Positions 25,203 through 33,928 are shown, counted from the first letter of the stretch. The stretch: 64,000 bases of DNA from Gelidibacter japonicus (GCF_010725055.1 NZ_BJKB01000005.1:62001-126000), one strand, 5' to 3'. Made by a program: numbers and translations. The notes: generated by a model from the letters alone, not told the origin.

Positions 25203-26843
25203 ATGAAAAAATTACTTATCGCCATCCTGTGTGGCTCGCTATGGACTGTTAGTAATGCCCAAGCTCCTACATTTGATTGGGCCTTTGCCACCGGAGGACT
25301 TAACGGAGCTACATACAATAGCTCGATGGCATTGGATAATTTAGAAAACATTTACAGTATAGGTCATTTCTATAGCGGCCCAGCAGATTTTGATCCCGGC
25401 TCGGATATGTTAAATTTGAGTTCCGTTGGAGGTCTTGACATCTATGTCAGTAAATATGATAGCTCTGGAGAACTCATCTGGGCCAAAAGAATAGGGGGAA
25501 CTGAAGATGATGAAGGAACAGCAATAGCACTGGACGGCTCTGGCAATGTCTATTTCACTGGAAATTTTCAAGGTACGGCCGATTTCAATCCAGGATCTGA
25601 GGTTTATAACTTGACCTCCAATGGCGTTAAAGACATCTTTGTCTGTAAACTTGACTCAGAGGGCAACTTTCTTTGGGTGAAACAGATGGGCGGCCCTACG
25701 AATGATACTGGTCATGCCATTGTAGTGGATCATTCGGGAGATGTATTTGTTACCGGTGAATTTGAAAAAACGGTCGATTTTGATCCAGGCACTGGCAACA
25801 GCATGCTTACTTCCCGAGGTCAAACAGATATCTTCCTCTTAAAATTGAGTACTACGGGCGAATTTAAATGGGTCAAACACATTGGTTCTGAGAGTTTTGA
25901 TCGCGGAGAGGCCTTGACCATTGACAGCGATTCCAATCTTTTTTTGAGCGGATACTTTACGGGCACCGTGGACTTTGACCCAGGTGATGGTATCGCTGAG
26001 CTGACCTCGTCAGGAGCTACAAGTGCTTCTGGTTTTGTATTGAAACTCGATGCTGGCGGAAACTTTGAATGGGTCACAGCACTGCCAAATAACATCGCTG
26101 GAAGAGCAGTAACAACAGATACGACTGGAAACATCTACATTGGTGGCGGTGGCCCAGGCATTGGAATCGTTAAACTTAATCCTACAGGCGTAGTCACTTG
26201 GGAAAAGTTTTTACCAGGACCTAATTCTAACGCAACATCCATTGCTGTGGATGTTTTGGGCCATGTCTATACCACGGGTTCATTCCGTGGTAATATCGAC
26301 TTTGATCCCAGTGAAGACCAAGTTATTTTTAATTCCGGTTCTTGGCATGATGCTTATATCAATAAATTTGATGCGTCAGGAAATTATGTTTGGGCCTATC
26401 AATTGGGCGGACCTACACTACGCAATTATGGCGTAGCCATAGCGCTGGATGCTTCTGGCAGCATTTACGCCTCGGGTCATTTTAGATCGGAAATTGATTT
26501 TGATCCCGGCCCAAATACGTTCAATCTCAAATCAGAATACACTTATAACAGGTATCTCCTGAAGTGGAACCAAGAAACGGCTGGATTGGATGATCAATTA
26601 CAGGGTATCCAAGTGTCTATGCACCCTAATCCAACTCAGGGGCCAATCCATATCAAATTTAATACGCTCCAAGACATTATTGAACTCCGTTTGTTTTCCA
26701 TAACGGGACAGTTGGTAATGGAAAGCCATTTTAAAAACACCAAAAACATTTCCTTGGAACTTTATCAACCAGCAGGGATCTATGTCGCCGAATTTAAAAA
26801 TGGCAAAGGTCAAAAGAGTATCCTTAAAATAGTGAAAGAATAA
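25203..26843 (+). CDS. SBBP-repeat protein with T9SS type A sorting domain (paralogue)
   Basis: 546 aa, same layout as its upstream neighbour: signal peptide (to about SNAQA, residue 21), six to seven SBBP repeats with DFDPG loops, and a type A sorting domain (MHPNPTQGPIHIKFNTLQD ... LFSITGQLVMESHFKNT ... GIYVAEFKNGKGQKSILKIVKE). One repeat in the middle, around GNIYIGGGGPGIGIVKLNP, is shortened and has lost the DFDPG loop. The C-terminal domain is clearly homologous to that of the first gene, yet the repeats have diverged, so the duplication is not recent. Confidence 0.88.
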   Translation: MKKLLIAILCGSLWTVSNAQAPTFDWAFATGGLNGATYNSSMALDNLENIYSIGHFYSGPADFDPGSDMLNLSSVGGLDIYVSKYDSSGELIWAKRIGGTEDDEGTAIALDGSGNVYFTGNFQGTADFNPGSEVYNLTSNGVKDIFVCKLDSEGNFLWVKQMGGPTNDTGHAIVVDHSGDVFVTGEFEKTVDFDPGTGNSMLTSRGQTDIFLLKLSTTGEFKWVKHIGSESFDRGEALTIDSDSNLFLSGYFTGTVDFDPGDGIAELTSSGATSASGFVLKLDAGGNFEWVTALPNNIAGRAVTTDTTGNIYIGGGGPGIGIVKLNPTGVVTWEKFLPGPNSNATSIAVDVLGHVYTTGSFRGNIDFDPSEDQVIFNSGSWHDAYINKFDASGNYVWAYQLGGPTLRNYGVAIALDASGSIYASGHFRSEIDFDPGPNTFNLKSEYTYNRYLLKWNQETAGLDDQLQGIQVSMHPNPTQGPIHIKFNTLQDIIELRLFSITGQLVMESHFKNTKNISLELYQPAGIYVAEFKNGKGQKSILKIVKE

Positions 26844-27341
26844 CAATTAAAGCACTATAAGAACGGGTCTTAAACACATTGGCTTTTGATCATTTTATCG
26901 TTAATGCTATGACTCTGCGCATTGCCAGACTCTTCTTATAAAAAACAAACTCTAATTGATGAAGTATCTAATGGCGTAATTATATTGGGACTGGATATGG
27001 TTAATAAAGAGGTCTATCTTTAAGTTTTTGGATTAAGAAACGCCTTTATTTTTGATGGTTTCAAAAAGCGCATATATTATTGTTCAAACTTGGTGATATC
27101 AGACTGGAAAATCATGTACTACGGTCAACCATATACCCAATCAATCAATAAGAAATACTACTTAAAAACATATTTGTTTTGAAACATTAATACTGCAAAT
27201 TCAAATCCTATAAAGTTCATTTTTGGGATTTATGATTCATCATAATGTCAAAACAATAGTTAACATATTGACAATCCTTTACGTTTCTCAGTGATGCCTA
27301 TCTAAAATTGTTTAATTTTAGATGTCCATTCAATCCCCACT
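26844..27341. other. Intergenic region, about 500 bp, nothing recognised
   Basis: AT-rich DNA between the SBBP pair and a small membrane protein. No terminator, repeat or RNA motif stood out. Confidence 0.5.
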
Positions 27342-27620
27342 ATGAGGCTAAAAGAACATATTATCGCCAAGGTTGCGCTAGTAAGTGCTATTTTAGGAGT
27401 ACTAGGTGTATTGGCATTACTGTACCCAAATAATGATGGCATCAATTTTCTTATTCCTTTTTATATGGTTTTTTTCGGGATTGCCATACTCCTTGGAGGA
27501 ATTAGTTTACTTATAAAGAGAAACACCTTGGCTTGGATAGCATTTTTGATTGGCTGTTTATTCGCCTTGGCTTTCATGGTGTTGATATTTTTATTAAAAG
27601 ACATGTGTGTGATTTGTTGA
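27342..27620 (+). CDS. Small three-helix membrane protein of unknown function
   Basis: 92 aa with three hydrophobic helices (about 8-28, 36-58, 64-86) and a short C-terminus ending MCVIC with two cysteines. There is no family I can name. It stands alone, upstream of a low-complexity tract (27690-27760) that separates it from the convergent usp cluster. Confidence 0.6.
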   Translation: MRLKEHIIAKVALVSAILGVLGVLALLYPNNDGINFLIPFYMVFFGIAILLGGISLLIKRNTLAWIAFLIGCLFALAFMVLIFLLKDMCVIC

Positions 27621-27687
27621 TTTTCCATAACCTAAGTCTCATAAGGATCAATACGAGTCAAAACGATGTAAGTCTTGATTCTTGCTC

Positions 27688-27762
27688 CTTTGTTCTCTGT
27701 TCTCTGGTCTCTGGTCTCTATTCTTTGTACTTAATACTTAATTCTTAATACTTCTTCTAATC
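27688..27762. repeat. Low-complexity 7/8-bp-period tract
   Basis: Degenerate repeats of TTCTCTG/GGTCTCT followed by TACTTAATACTTAATTCTTA. The same style of short-period intergenic tract appears at 6335, 28647, 54507, 54584, 55138 and 55234. Confidence 0.55.
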
Positions 27763-27764
27763 AC

Positions 27765-28619
27765 TCAATTCTTCAAATCATGCATCACCAAAATTGGCAC
27801 TTTTGAATCATAGGTAATTCCCTTTACCAATGGCTGATTGAAAATACTGGCAAAAAACGAGTGCTTGCTATTTATGAAGGCTACCATATCACTTTCTCTA
27901 CTTTCCACAAAACAATTAATGGCAGCAGAGACGGACAGTTGACTCAGTAAATGGAAGGAATGGTTGACATCTTCAAAATATTCGTCCAGCAGCTTTCTGT
28001 TGTTTGTTTGGAGTGCGTTCAATTTACCATCTTCTGAAACATGCAGTACTTTAATGGAAGCATCACAACTTTTCGCAATATCGATCAGATGTTTCAATTC
28101 GCGCTTCTTAATACTCGTTTTATAGTTTGTCGGAAAAACGATCTCTTTTGGAAGTACACACTTAGCAACTTGAGGAACCACAATTACTGGACAGTTCCTG
28201 ATTTTTTCCATGACATCTATTGCAGTACTTCCATAAATTTTACTTCTGGCATTGGTTTGACCGCGAGTTCCCATTACAATCATCTCCACGTCCTTTTCGG
28301 CGACAAGGGCTTTAATGGCCTGAAATGGTTCATTGAAGACAGAAATGGCCTGAAAGCTATGTTTTGAATTCCCATTGTCTTGAAAGGCAATTTCATTTAA
28401 TACCTTATGTAACTGTCGTTCAGAATTCTTCTTCGTGGACTCATACAATTCGCTGCCTGGTTCCATACCAATAAGACTTTCAAGATTGGTTGGCGTTATA
28501 TAAAACACATTCAAGAGATAAAAAACACACTCTTGGTCTTTATAAAGTTCCAAGGCATATTTGATGGCTTGAAGCGCATTCTCTGAAAAATCGGTAGGCA
28601 ATAATATTTTTCTTTTCAT
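27765..28619 (-). CDS. Universal stress protein, two UspA domains (usp 5)
   Basis: 284 aa with two tandem UspA domains. The first begins KRKILLPTDFSENALQAIKYAL and ends with the ATP-binding pattern G-x2-G-x9-G-S/T (VMGTRGQTNARSKIYGSTA, then CPVIVVP). The second begins KEIVFPTNYKTS, is degenerate and lacks the nucleotide motif. This is the fifth and last member of a tandem family. The 86-bp gap before it holds an exact six-copy 7-bp repeat, so it may be read from the operon above or on its own. Confidence 0.9.
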   Translation of the reverse strand: MKRKILLPTDFSENALQAIKYALELYKDQECVFYLLNVFYITPTNLESLIGMEPGSELYESTKKNSERQLHKVLNEIAFQDNGNSKHSFQAISVFNEPFQAIKALVAEKDVEMIVMGTRGQTNARSKIYGSTAIDVMEKIRNCPVIVVPQVAKCVLPKEIVFPTNYKTSIKKRELKHLIDIAKSCDASIKVLHVSEDGKLNALQTNNRKLLDEYFEDVNHSFHLLSQLSVSAAINCFVESRESDMVAFINSKHSFFASIFNQPLVKGITYDSKVPILVMHDLKN

Positions 28620-28646
28620 GGATATTTATGTATTTTAATATGGTTT

Positions 28647-28688
28647 TTGAAACTTGAAACTTGAAACTTGAAACTTGAAACTTGAAAC
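28647..28688. repeat. Six exact copies of a 7-bp repeat (TTGAAAC)
   Basis: 42 bp made of six perfect TTGAAAC units, in the gap between two usp genes. A similar six-copy array with unit GTTTCTT is at 54507-54548. Confidence 0.95.
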
Positions 28689-28705
28689 CCAATATGCGCC
28701 CTTCT

Positions 28706-29548
28706 TTATTCCGGAATCACCAGAAAAGGTACCATCGGCTGGAATCCGATCTTTTTAATCACCGGCTCCTTAATGACCCTTTCAATTAAACTGTGTTTAT
28801 AATTCACCATGGCAAGCACATCAATCTTAAATTCCTGAACGAAATCGTTGATTTCATCAGATTTAGTACCAAACTTTTCCATCCAATGAAACGTATGTTG
28901 ATGGTTTACCAAATGGGACTGGAGGGCTCTCATATTGACTTTTTGCCGTTCATTTAATTCACTCTGTAAATTGATGTGCAAGATATAAATATGGGCATTA
29001 TACAAATCGGCAAAATCCAATAATGCCTGCAATTCCTTAATTTCGTAACTGCGGGTAAAATCGGTTGGAAAGGCAATATGCCTTGGCGCTTTGTATTCAT
29101 ATGCATCCGGAATGGCAAGCATTGGGCAACTCTTCAAGCTCTGAATGATCTTGACCGTATTGCTTCCTAAGAAGTACCTATTAACCCCAGTAGCACCTTT
29201 GGTACCCGTAACGACCACATCTATATTGTTAATCTGTACCGCCCTTTTTATTGCTAACGTGATCTCTTCGGAGGTACTTATGACCTCAAACTTATGGTTG
29301 GCATTACTATTAAATTGCGTAGCGCGATCCTTTAATGCATTTAACCTAGTTTTTGAAGTTTCCGTCAAAGTGTCCAAATACTTCGCAGTAATATAGGATC
29401 TTGAGTCTGTATGAGCGAGTGATATGGAGTTCAGAAAATAGAAGGTGCAATGGAGTTCGGCATATAGACTTAAGGCATATTCAGTTGCACTCCATGCGTT
29501 GTCTGAAAAATCGGTCGGTATTAAAATGCTTATTTTTTCTGATGTCAT
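28706..29548 (-). CDS. Universal stress protein, two UspA domains (usp 4)
   Basis: 280 aa. N-terminal domain ISILIPTDFSDNAWSATEYAL, nucleotide motif VTGTKGATGVNRYFLGSNT, second domain from HIAFPTDFTRS. It ends MVPFLVIPE. The start lies 13 bp after the stop of usp 3, so it belongs to the same operon. The product probably binds ATP and acts in stress survival; individual roles within the cluster cannot be separated. Confidence 0.9.
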   Translation of the reverse strand: MTSEKISILIPTDFSDNAWSATEYALSLYAELHCTFYFLNSISLAHTDSRSYITAKYLDTLTETSKTRLNALKDRATQFNSNANHKFEVISTSEEITLAIKRAVQINNIDVVVTGTKGATGVNRYFLGSNTVKIIQSLKSCPMLAIPDAYEYKAPRHIAFPTDFTRSYEIKELQALLDFADLYNAHIYILHINLQSELNERQKVNMRALQSHLVNHQHTFHWMEKFGTKSDEINDFVQEFKIDVLAMVNYKHSLIERVIKEPVIKKIGFQPMVPFLVIPE

Positions 29549-29561
29549 GATGGATTAATAT

Positions 29562-30413
29562 TTATTGTTGTTTTGATGGAATGACGAGAAATGGGATGTT
29601 CAAATAAAAACCAATCTGATTGATGGTGTCCTTGAAAAATAAATTCTCAAAAAACGATTGTTTATTATTGATCATTGCCAACATATCAACGGGATGTTCT
29701 TCCTGAAATTTATTTATTGCCGCTGGAATCTCCATATCCTCCATATCGTGAAACTCATAAGCTATTTCTTTAAATAAGGTCGGCAATAACATTTTATTAC
29801 CCTCTTGCGCTTCACTTAAGCCATAGCCCGTATTGACGTGCATGACATTGATCTTGGAGGTGTGCCATTTGGCAATTTCCTTAAGCACATGTAGCTGTAC
29901 AGACTTATAATCCACTTCCAGATCGGTCGGAAATAATATCTCTTTTGGTGTCACATAATCAAAATTCGATGGAATGGCCAATACAGGAACCTTAATCTCC
30001 TTAAAGACTTGAACTGTGTTGGATCCAAACAATATCTTCTTTGCACCTGTTGCTCCCTTGGTTCCCATAACAACAAGATCAATATTTCGCTCAACGATTA
30101 ATTCCTTGATTCCAGCAATAAGCGTTTCAAATCTGGCAATAGTTTCAAACTTATGGTTTGGATTGGCACCAAATTCTTCTAAAATTTCTGTAGTCAATTC
30201 ATCTAAACCTTCTTGAGAAGCGGCTCTTATAGGGTCACGTATTCCAAATTGCGCAGGGCTTAACAACACATAGGTCAAGTCGTAAACAACTGGCGTATAA
30301 GCATTGAACAGATGAAATGTACACTGATCATTTTCCAATAGTTGAATGGCATACCTAATGGCATTCTTTGAATTATCCGAAAAATCAGTAGGCAGGAGTA
30401 TGTTTTTCATCAT
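29562..30413 (-). CDS. Universal stress protein, two UspA domains (usp 3)
   Basis: 283 aa. KNILLPTDFSDNSKNAIRYA starts the first domain, VVMGTKGATGAKKILFGSNT is the ATP motif, and KEILFPTDLEVDYKS starts the second. It begins 8 bp after the stop of usp 2 and is therefore co-transcribed with it. Confidence 0.9.
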   Translation of the reverse strand: MMKNILLPTDFSDNSKNAIRYAIQLLENDQCTFHLFNAYTPVVYDLTYVLLSPAQFGIRDPIRAASQEGLDELTTEILEEFGANPNHKFETIARFETLIAGIKELIVERNIDLVVMGTKGATGAKKILFGSNTVQVFKEIKVPVLAIPSNFDYVTPKEILFPTDLEVDYKSVQLHVLKEIAKWHTSKINVMHVNTGYGLSEAQEGNKMLLPTLFKEIAYEFHDMEDMEIPAAINKFQEEHPVDMLAMINNKQSFFENLFFKDTINQIGFYLNIPFLVIPSKQQ

Positions 30414-30421
30414 CCAATGGT

Positions 30422-31282
30422 TTAAGGTACTGGTATGGTACGTGTCGAATTCTGCATCGCCAAAAGTGGGATCTTTAGGTCAAGACTTACTTTATCGATA
30501 TTGGAAGGAAACAACATGCTTTCTAAGAACGAATGTTGAGTATTGACCATGACCAACATATCAACATTATTCTTTTTAATATACTCCTGAATTGTCTCAG
30601 CCACTTTCCTACTTTTTGCAGTTATGAAGTTGATTTCAGTTTTGCATATCGTACCTTTCATAAAGGTCTGATTGTCTTCTTGTCTAATTGATAATTTTTC
30701 TGTTTTTGAAACATACAACACATCGATAACACTTCGGTAAGGCGCTGCCAAATCACATAGCAATTTTAGCTCCCGTCGTTTATAAGGAATGAGATAATCT
30801 GTAGGGAATAAAATGCGCTTAGGCTGCGTATTGGTATAATTTTTTGGAATAGCCAATACGGGACATTGTACATATTTCAAGACTTGGAAAGTATGACTTC
30901 CAAATACTATTTTACGATCATCGGATTTGCCCTTCGTTCCCATCACAATCAAATCGATATTCTTGGTATCCGCAATCCGATTGGCTTCTTCTACCAGCGA
31001 GCCATAAGCCGAAATACTATGGTAGGTATATCGGGGGTTTGGCGCTATTTTCTTAACCGTCTTAAGAAGTTCGTCCAAACTGGCTTCAGATTGCGCCTTC
31101 ACACGCTTCAAAACATCGTCAAAATTTTCACGGGTCACCAAATCCTCGTGGTCATAGACCTCCTTCTGATAGGCGTGCATAAAATAAAACTCAACCCTTT
31201 CATATTTGAAAAACTCCAATGCATAGTTGATGGCATTCATTGAGTTTTTAGAAAAATCCGTTGGAAAAAGTATAGAAATCAT
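30422..31282 (-). CDS. Universal stress protein, two UspA domains (usp 2)
   Basis: 286 aa, first gene of the operon usp 2-3-4(-5). ISILFPTDFSKNSMNAINYA starts domain 1, VMGTKGKSDDRKIVFGSHT is the nucleotide motif with an Asp-Asp replacing the usual Gly-x-x, and KRILFPTDYLIPYKRRELK starts domain 2. A TGA-N6-TCA palindrome and a -7 element lie upstream (31309-31352). Confidence 0.9.
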   Translation of the reverse strand: MISILFPTDFSKNSMNAINYALEFFKYERVEFYFMHAYQKEVYDHEDLVTRENFDDVLKRVKAQSEASLDELLKTVKKIAPNPRYTYHSISAYGSLVEEANRIADTKNIDLIVMGTKGKSDDRKIVFGSHTFQVLKYVQCPVLAIPKNYTNTQPKRILFPTDYLIPYKRRELKLLCDLAAPYRSVIDVLYVSKTEKLSIRQEDNQTFMKGTICKTEINFITAKSRKVAETIQEYIKKNNVDMLVMVNTQHSFLESMLFPSNIDKVSLDLKIPLLAMQNSTRTIPVP

Positions 31283-31308
31283 AATGTTAAGTTTTGTTTC
31301 GTTAGGGA

Positions 31309-31352
31309 TAAAGTTAAAGGAATAAAACCATAAAAACTATGATATATGTCAT
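31309..31352 (-). promoter_or_regulatory. usp 2 promoter with CRP/FNR-type operator
   Basis: Minus-strand order: palindrome ATGACATATATCAT (plus strand ATGATATATGTCAT, 31339-31352), 22 nt, then TAACTTTA (31309-31316), one mismatch from the -7 consensus. The operator would be centred about 42 nt before the transcription start, the class II activator position. The same layout is found at 32534-32577. Confidence 0.7.
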
Positions 31353-31368
31353 TTGAAAGACTGCCCAA

Positions 31369-31407
31369 TTCCTGCGCCTGCCTCGTCGACAGACAGGAAA
31401 GCAGGAA
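31369..31407. repeat. Dispersed GC-rich palindrome
   Basis: Outer arms TTCCTGC (31369-31375) and GCAGGAA (31401-31407). The inner part GCGCCTGCCTCGTCGACAGA plus CAGG (31374-31397) is nearly identical to 17475-17497. Confidence 0.65.
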
Positions 31408-31636
31408 ACCTTCAGGTTTAGCGAAGCTAATCTCAGGTTAAAACAGACCAAAAAAACTAAATTACAAAATCACTCCACGATTGGTCTAAGTTCATCCTTT
31501 CTAAAAATGGCTCTGTGAAAGCTCTGTGCAACTCTGTGTAACCACGTAAAAATCCGCGAAAATCTGCGAGAGAAAAAAACCTAAAGATAAAGTTCCGTAC
31601 TCGTAGAACTATAAGATTTGTCTGTACCAACCAGAG

Positions 31637-31656
31637 ATTCCCGTCTTCGCGGGAAT
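31637..31656. repeat. Hairpin ATTCCCG/CGGGAAT after usp 1
   Basis: Perfect 7-bp arms around TCTTCG, just past the usp 1 stop codon. There is no T-run, so it is more likely a dispersed palindrome or a transcript-end stabiliser than an intrinsic terminator. A related hairpin is at 47194-47213. Confidence 0.6.
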
Positions 31657-31660
31657 AATT

Positions 31661-32506
31661 CTATTTGTCGTGCATAACTAAAAACGGAATATGCGTGTGG
31701 TAGGTCATTTCCTCAATTTTATTATGGAACAAAATCCGTTGAAAGTAATTCAAGTTCTTAGCCACCATGGCCACCATTTTAATGTCCCTACTTTGAACAA
31801 AGCATTCAATGGCATCTTCAACGTTTCTATTGGTGAGTTTATGAAATTTAGTATCGAATTTATGAAAATACTCACTTAGTAAGTCTTTGTTATCCTGCTG
31901 CGCCATGGTTAGGGTATCCTCCCTGTTGGTGACATGCAGCACCTGTAAACTTGAATTATGGGCTTCCAGAATATTATAAAGTGGCTGTAATAGATCTACA
32001 GCGTAGGTCAATAGATAATCCGTTGGAAACGCAACTTCTTCTAAATCTGTGAATTTTGCATCCTCGGGGACCACCAACGCAGGACATTGCACTCTCCTTA
32101 TGACATCTGCAGCATTACTTCCAATGATTACTTTTTTCAAGCCACTTGCACCTTTGGTCCCCATGACAATCATGTCTATTTTTTTTTCTACCACATGGTT
32201 GCGAATGGAATCCACAAAGAAATTATAATCGGTCAGGGTAAAAAAATGATGGTGAGGCTTCACTGAAAATTCTGTAGTAATTCGCTTCAGAAGAGATCTT
32301 AGTTGCTTTTTGGCAGGCTTAGTAAACGTGTTTTCAACAAAATCCTTGGTCTGGATATAAGGCGACTCATTTGCTGCCACATAACTCAAGGAATTAACGT
32401 GTAGCAAATAGAAGGTACATGTTGTTTTTTCGAAGAATTTAAGCGCGTAAACAATGGCATTCCATGAGTTGTCAGAAAAGTCAGTTGGTAAAAGTATATT
32501 TTTCAT
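31661..32506 (-). CDS. Universal stress protein, two UspA domains (usp 1)
   Basis: 281 aa. KNILLPTDFSDNSWNAIVYAL opens domain 1, VMGTKGASGLKKVIIGSNA is the ATP motif and EEVAFPTDYLLTYAV opens domain 2. It has its own promoter with a TGA-N6-TCA palindrome (32534-32577) and is separated from the usp 2 operon by 378 bp. It lies next to the REC-CRP regulator gene on the same strand, but an intrinsic terminator at 32740-32769 separates them. Confidence 0.9.
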   Translation of the reverse strand: MKNILLPTDFSDNSWNAIVYALKFFEKTTCTFYLLHVNSLSYVAANESPYIQTKDFVENTFTKPAKKQLRSLLKRITTEFSVKPHHHFFTLTDYNFFVDSIRNHVVEKKIDMIVMGTKGASGLKKVIIGSNAADVIRRVQCPALVVPEDAKFTDLEEVAFPTDYLLTYAVDLLQPLYNILEAHNSSLQVLHVTNREDTLTMAQQDNKDLLSEYFHKFDTKFHKLTNRNVEDAIECFVQSRDIKMVAMVAKNLNYFQRILFHNKIEEMTYHTHIPFLVMHDK

Positions 32507-32533
32507 GTTAATTAGTCATTAGAGTAAGCAAAA

Positions 32534-32577
32534 CAAATATATAGGCATGAAATCTCCTAAGAAATGATATCGGTCAT
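32534..32577 (-). promoter_or_regulatory. usp 1 promoter with CRP/FNR-type operator
   Basis: Palindrome ATGATATCGGTCAT at 32564-32577, 22 nt, then TATATTTG at 32534-32541 (perfect -7 element, minus strand), then 27 nt to the ATG. The operator core TGA-N6-TCA and its 22-nt distance match those of usp 2 exactly. There is no TTG -33 element, as expected for an activator-dependent promoter. Confidence 0.75.
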
Positions 32578-32739
32578 GTATGTCCGATTTTATGGTTTAA
32601 TAATTCTATTTCTCAACCATACAAAAACGGATTCGTGCACTCAAAACGACAAACTCAATCAAGGTTCATGGGAATGATAAGTTTTGAGGTATTGTCAATT
32701 TCTGTAAAGGTCCAAAAGAAATCATTGCCTATTAAGGTA

Positions 32740-32769
32740 CAAAAAAACAAAACCCAATACGCATTGCGT
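32740..32769 (-). terminator. Intrinsic terminator of the kinase/REC-CRP operon
   Basis: Perfect 9-bp stem AAAACCCAA (32750-32758) with TTGGGTTTT and an inner CGC/GCG pair. On the minus strand it is followed by GTTTTTTTG. It lies about 100 bp past the regulator stop codon. Confidence 0.85.
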
Positions 32770-32869
32770 TGGGTTTTCAGTTTTGATTCCTTAATATAGC
32801 AGGATTGACCAGAAGCTATTGTACCAAGGATTAGACTTAATGTGTTTTGCTTTTAGGGCTTGGGTTTCA

Positions 32870-33928
32870 CTAATATATTTCTTGGAGTTTTCTAAGGTCA
32901 AGGATTTTTATATTTCTGCCCTCAATCTCTATTATGCCCTCTTTTCTAAAATTGGAAATGGTCCTAATAAGTGTTTCTGTGGCAATGCCCGCCACACTTG
33001 CCAGATCACTCCGAGAAATTTTTATGGACTCTCCTTTCTTTGGCTCCAGCTTTTCTACAAATTTCAAGATAGTGCTTGCCGTTTTCCTTTGAACCGAACT
33101 ATAAGCCATTTGCAGCAATTGATCTTTGACATCCTTAAGGTCGTCGGCTAACAATTCAATAAGTTCAAAAGTAATATGAGGATTCTTATCTAAAATTTTT
33201 TTAAGCTGCTCTTTTGAAATTCCAACCAATGTGGTGTCATTGAGCGCTGTTGAAGTTTCTTGATAGGGAATGTTTTGAAGAAACGAGGTATATCCGAATA
33301 TGTCAGAAGATTTATGCAAGGCGGTGGTCAATTCTTTCCCCTGCTCATCAAGCTTATGCGATTTTACAATTCCATCCTTTATCAAAAAGATGGCATTTGA
33401 ATTTTGTCCCTCTTCACAAATCACCTCTCCTTTTTGGAAATTATACAAAGTGCCATTCTCATCAAAAAAACCCTTCAGGTCATTGAGTGTGCTGATGTCC
33501 TCAGTGCTATCATCCAAACCACCACGCCTCTGATTACTGCCAATTTCAAGTAAGATGGAAGCCTTTGCTATTCGGCTTTCAATGGCACTTACCAATTCAT
33601 CCTCGGTAAAAGGTTTAGTGATATAATCATCCGCACCCAAGTTCATTCCCTTGCGTACGTCCTGTCGTTCTGTTTTGGCGGATAAAAAGATGAAAGGAAT
33701 TTGCTTGGTATGATCATCTTGTGCAAGCTGCTCCAATACACCATACCCGTCCAATTCAGGCATCATTATGTCGCATACAATAATGTCAGGACGAAAACTT
33801 CTTGCCTTTTCCAATCCTATTTTGCCATTTGAAGCCACATCAACTTGATAGTTTAACAATTGCAATAATTCTGCTGTATTATCTCTTAAAACAGCGTCAT
33901 CTTCTATCAGAAGTATCTTTTTTGTCAT
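32870..33928 (-). CDS. Response regulator fused to a CRP/FNR-type transcription factor (REC-cNMP-HTH)
   Basis: 352 aa, cytoplasmic. A REC domain (1-120; phosphoacceptor Asp53 in VVCDIMMPE-like VCDIMMPELDG, Thr/Ser80 region, Lys103 in ITKPF), a cyclic-nucleotide-binding-fold domain (about 150-265: FQKGEVICEEGQNSNAIFLI ... SSDIFGYTSFLQ), and a CRP-type winged helix (about 275-345). The recognition helix contains ATETLIRTIS, keeping the Glu and Arg that contact TGA/TCA half-sites in the CRP/FNR family. No FNR-type cysteine cluster is present, so signal input should come by phosphorylation. The start overlaps the kinase stop by 4 bp. Likely target: the usp promoters next door. Confidence 0.93.
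   Translation of the reverse strand: MTKKILLIEDDAVLRDNTAELLQLLNYQVDVASNGKIGLEKARSFRPDIIVCDIMMPELDGYGVLEQLAQDDHTKQIPFIFLSAKTERQDVRKGMNLGADDYITKPFTEDELVSAIESRIAKASILLEIGSNQRRGGLDDSTEDISTLNDLKGFFDENGTLYNFQKGEVICEEGQNSNAIFLIKDGIVKSHKLDEQGKELTTALHKSSDIFGYTSFLQNIPYQETSTALNDTTLVGISKEQLKKILDKNPHITFELIELLADDLKDVKDQLLQMAYSSVQRKTASTILKFVEKLEPKKGESIKISRSDLASVAGIATETLIRTISNFRKEGIIEIEGRNIKILDLRKLQEIY

Larger units (their letters stand above)
31283..31660. other. Intergenic region between usp 2 and usp 1
   Basis: Contains the usp 2 promoter, the GC-rich palindrome at 31369-31407, three spaced CTCTGTG units (31512-31541), and the hairpin at 31637-31656. No gene. Confidence 0.6.

Noticed and set aside
27765-32506. 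The five usp genes as one operon
   Set aside because: usp 1 and usp 2 are separated by 378 bp with a hairpin and a separate promoter; only usp 2-4 (perhaps 5) are tightly linked.
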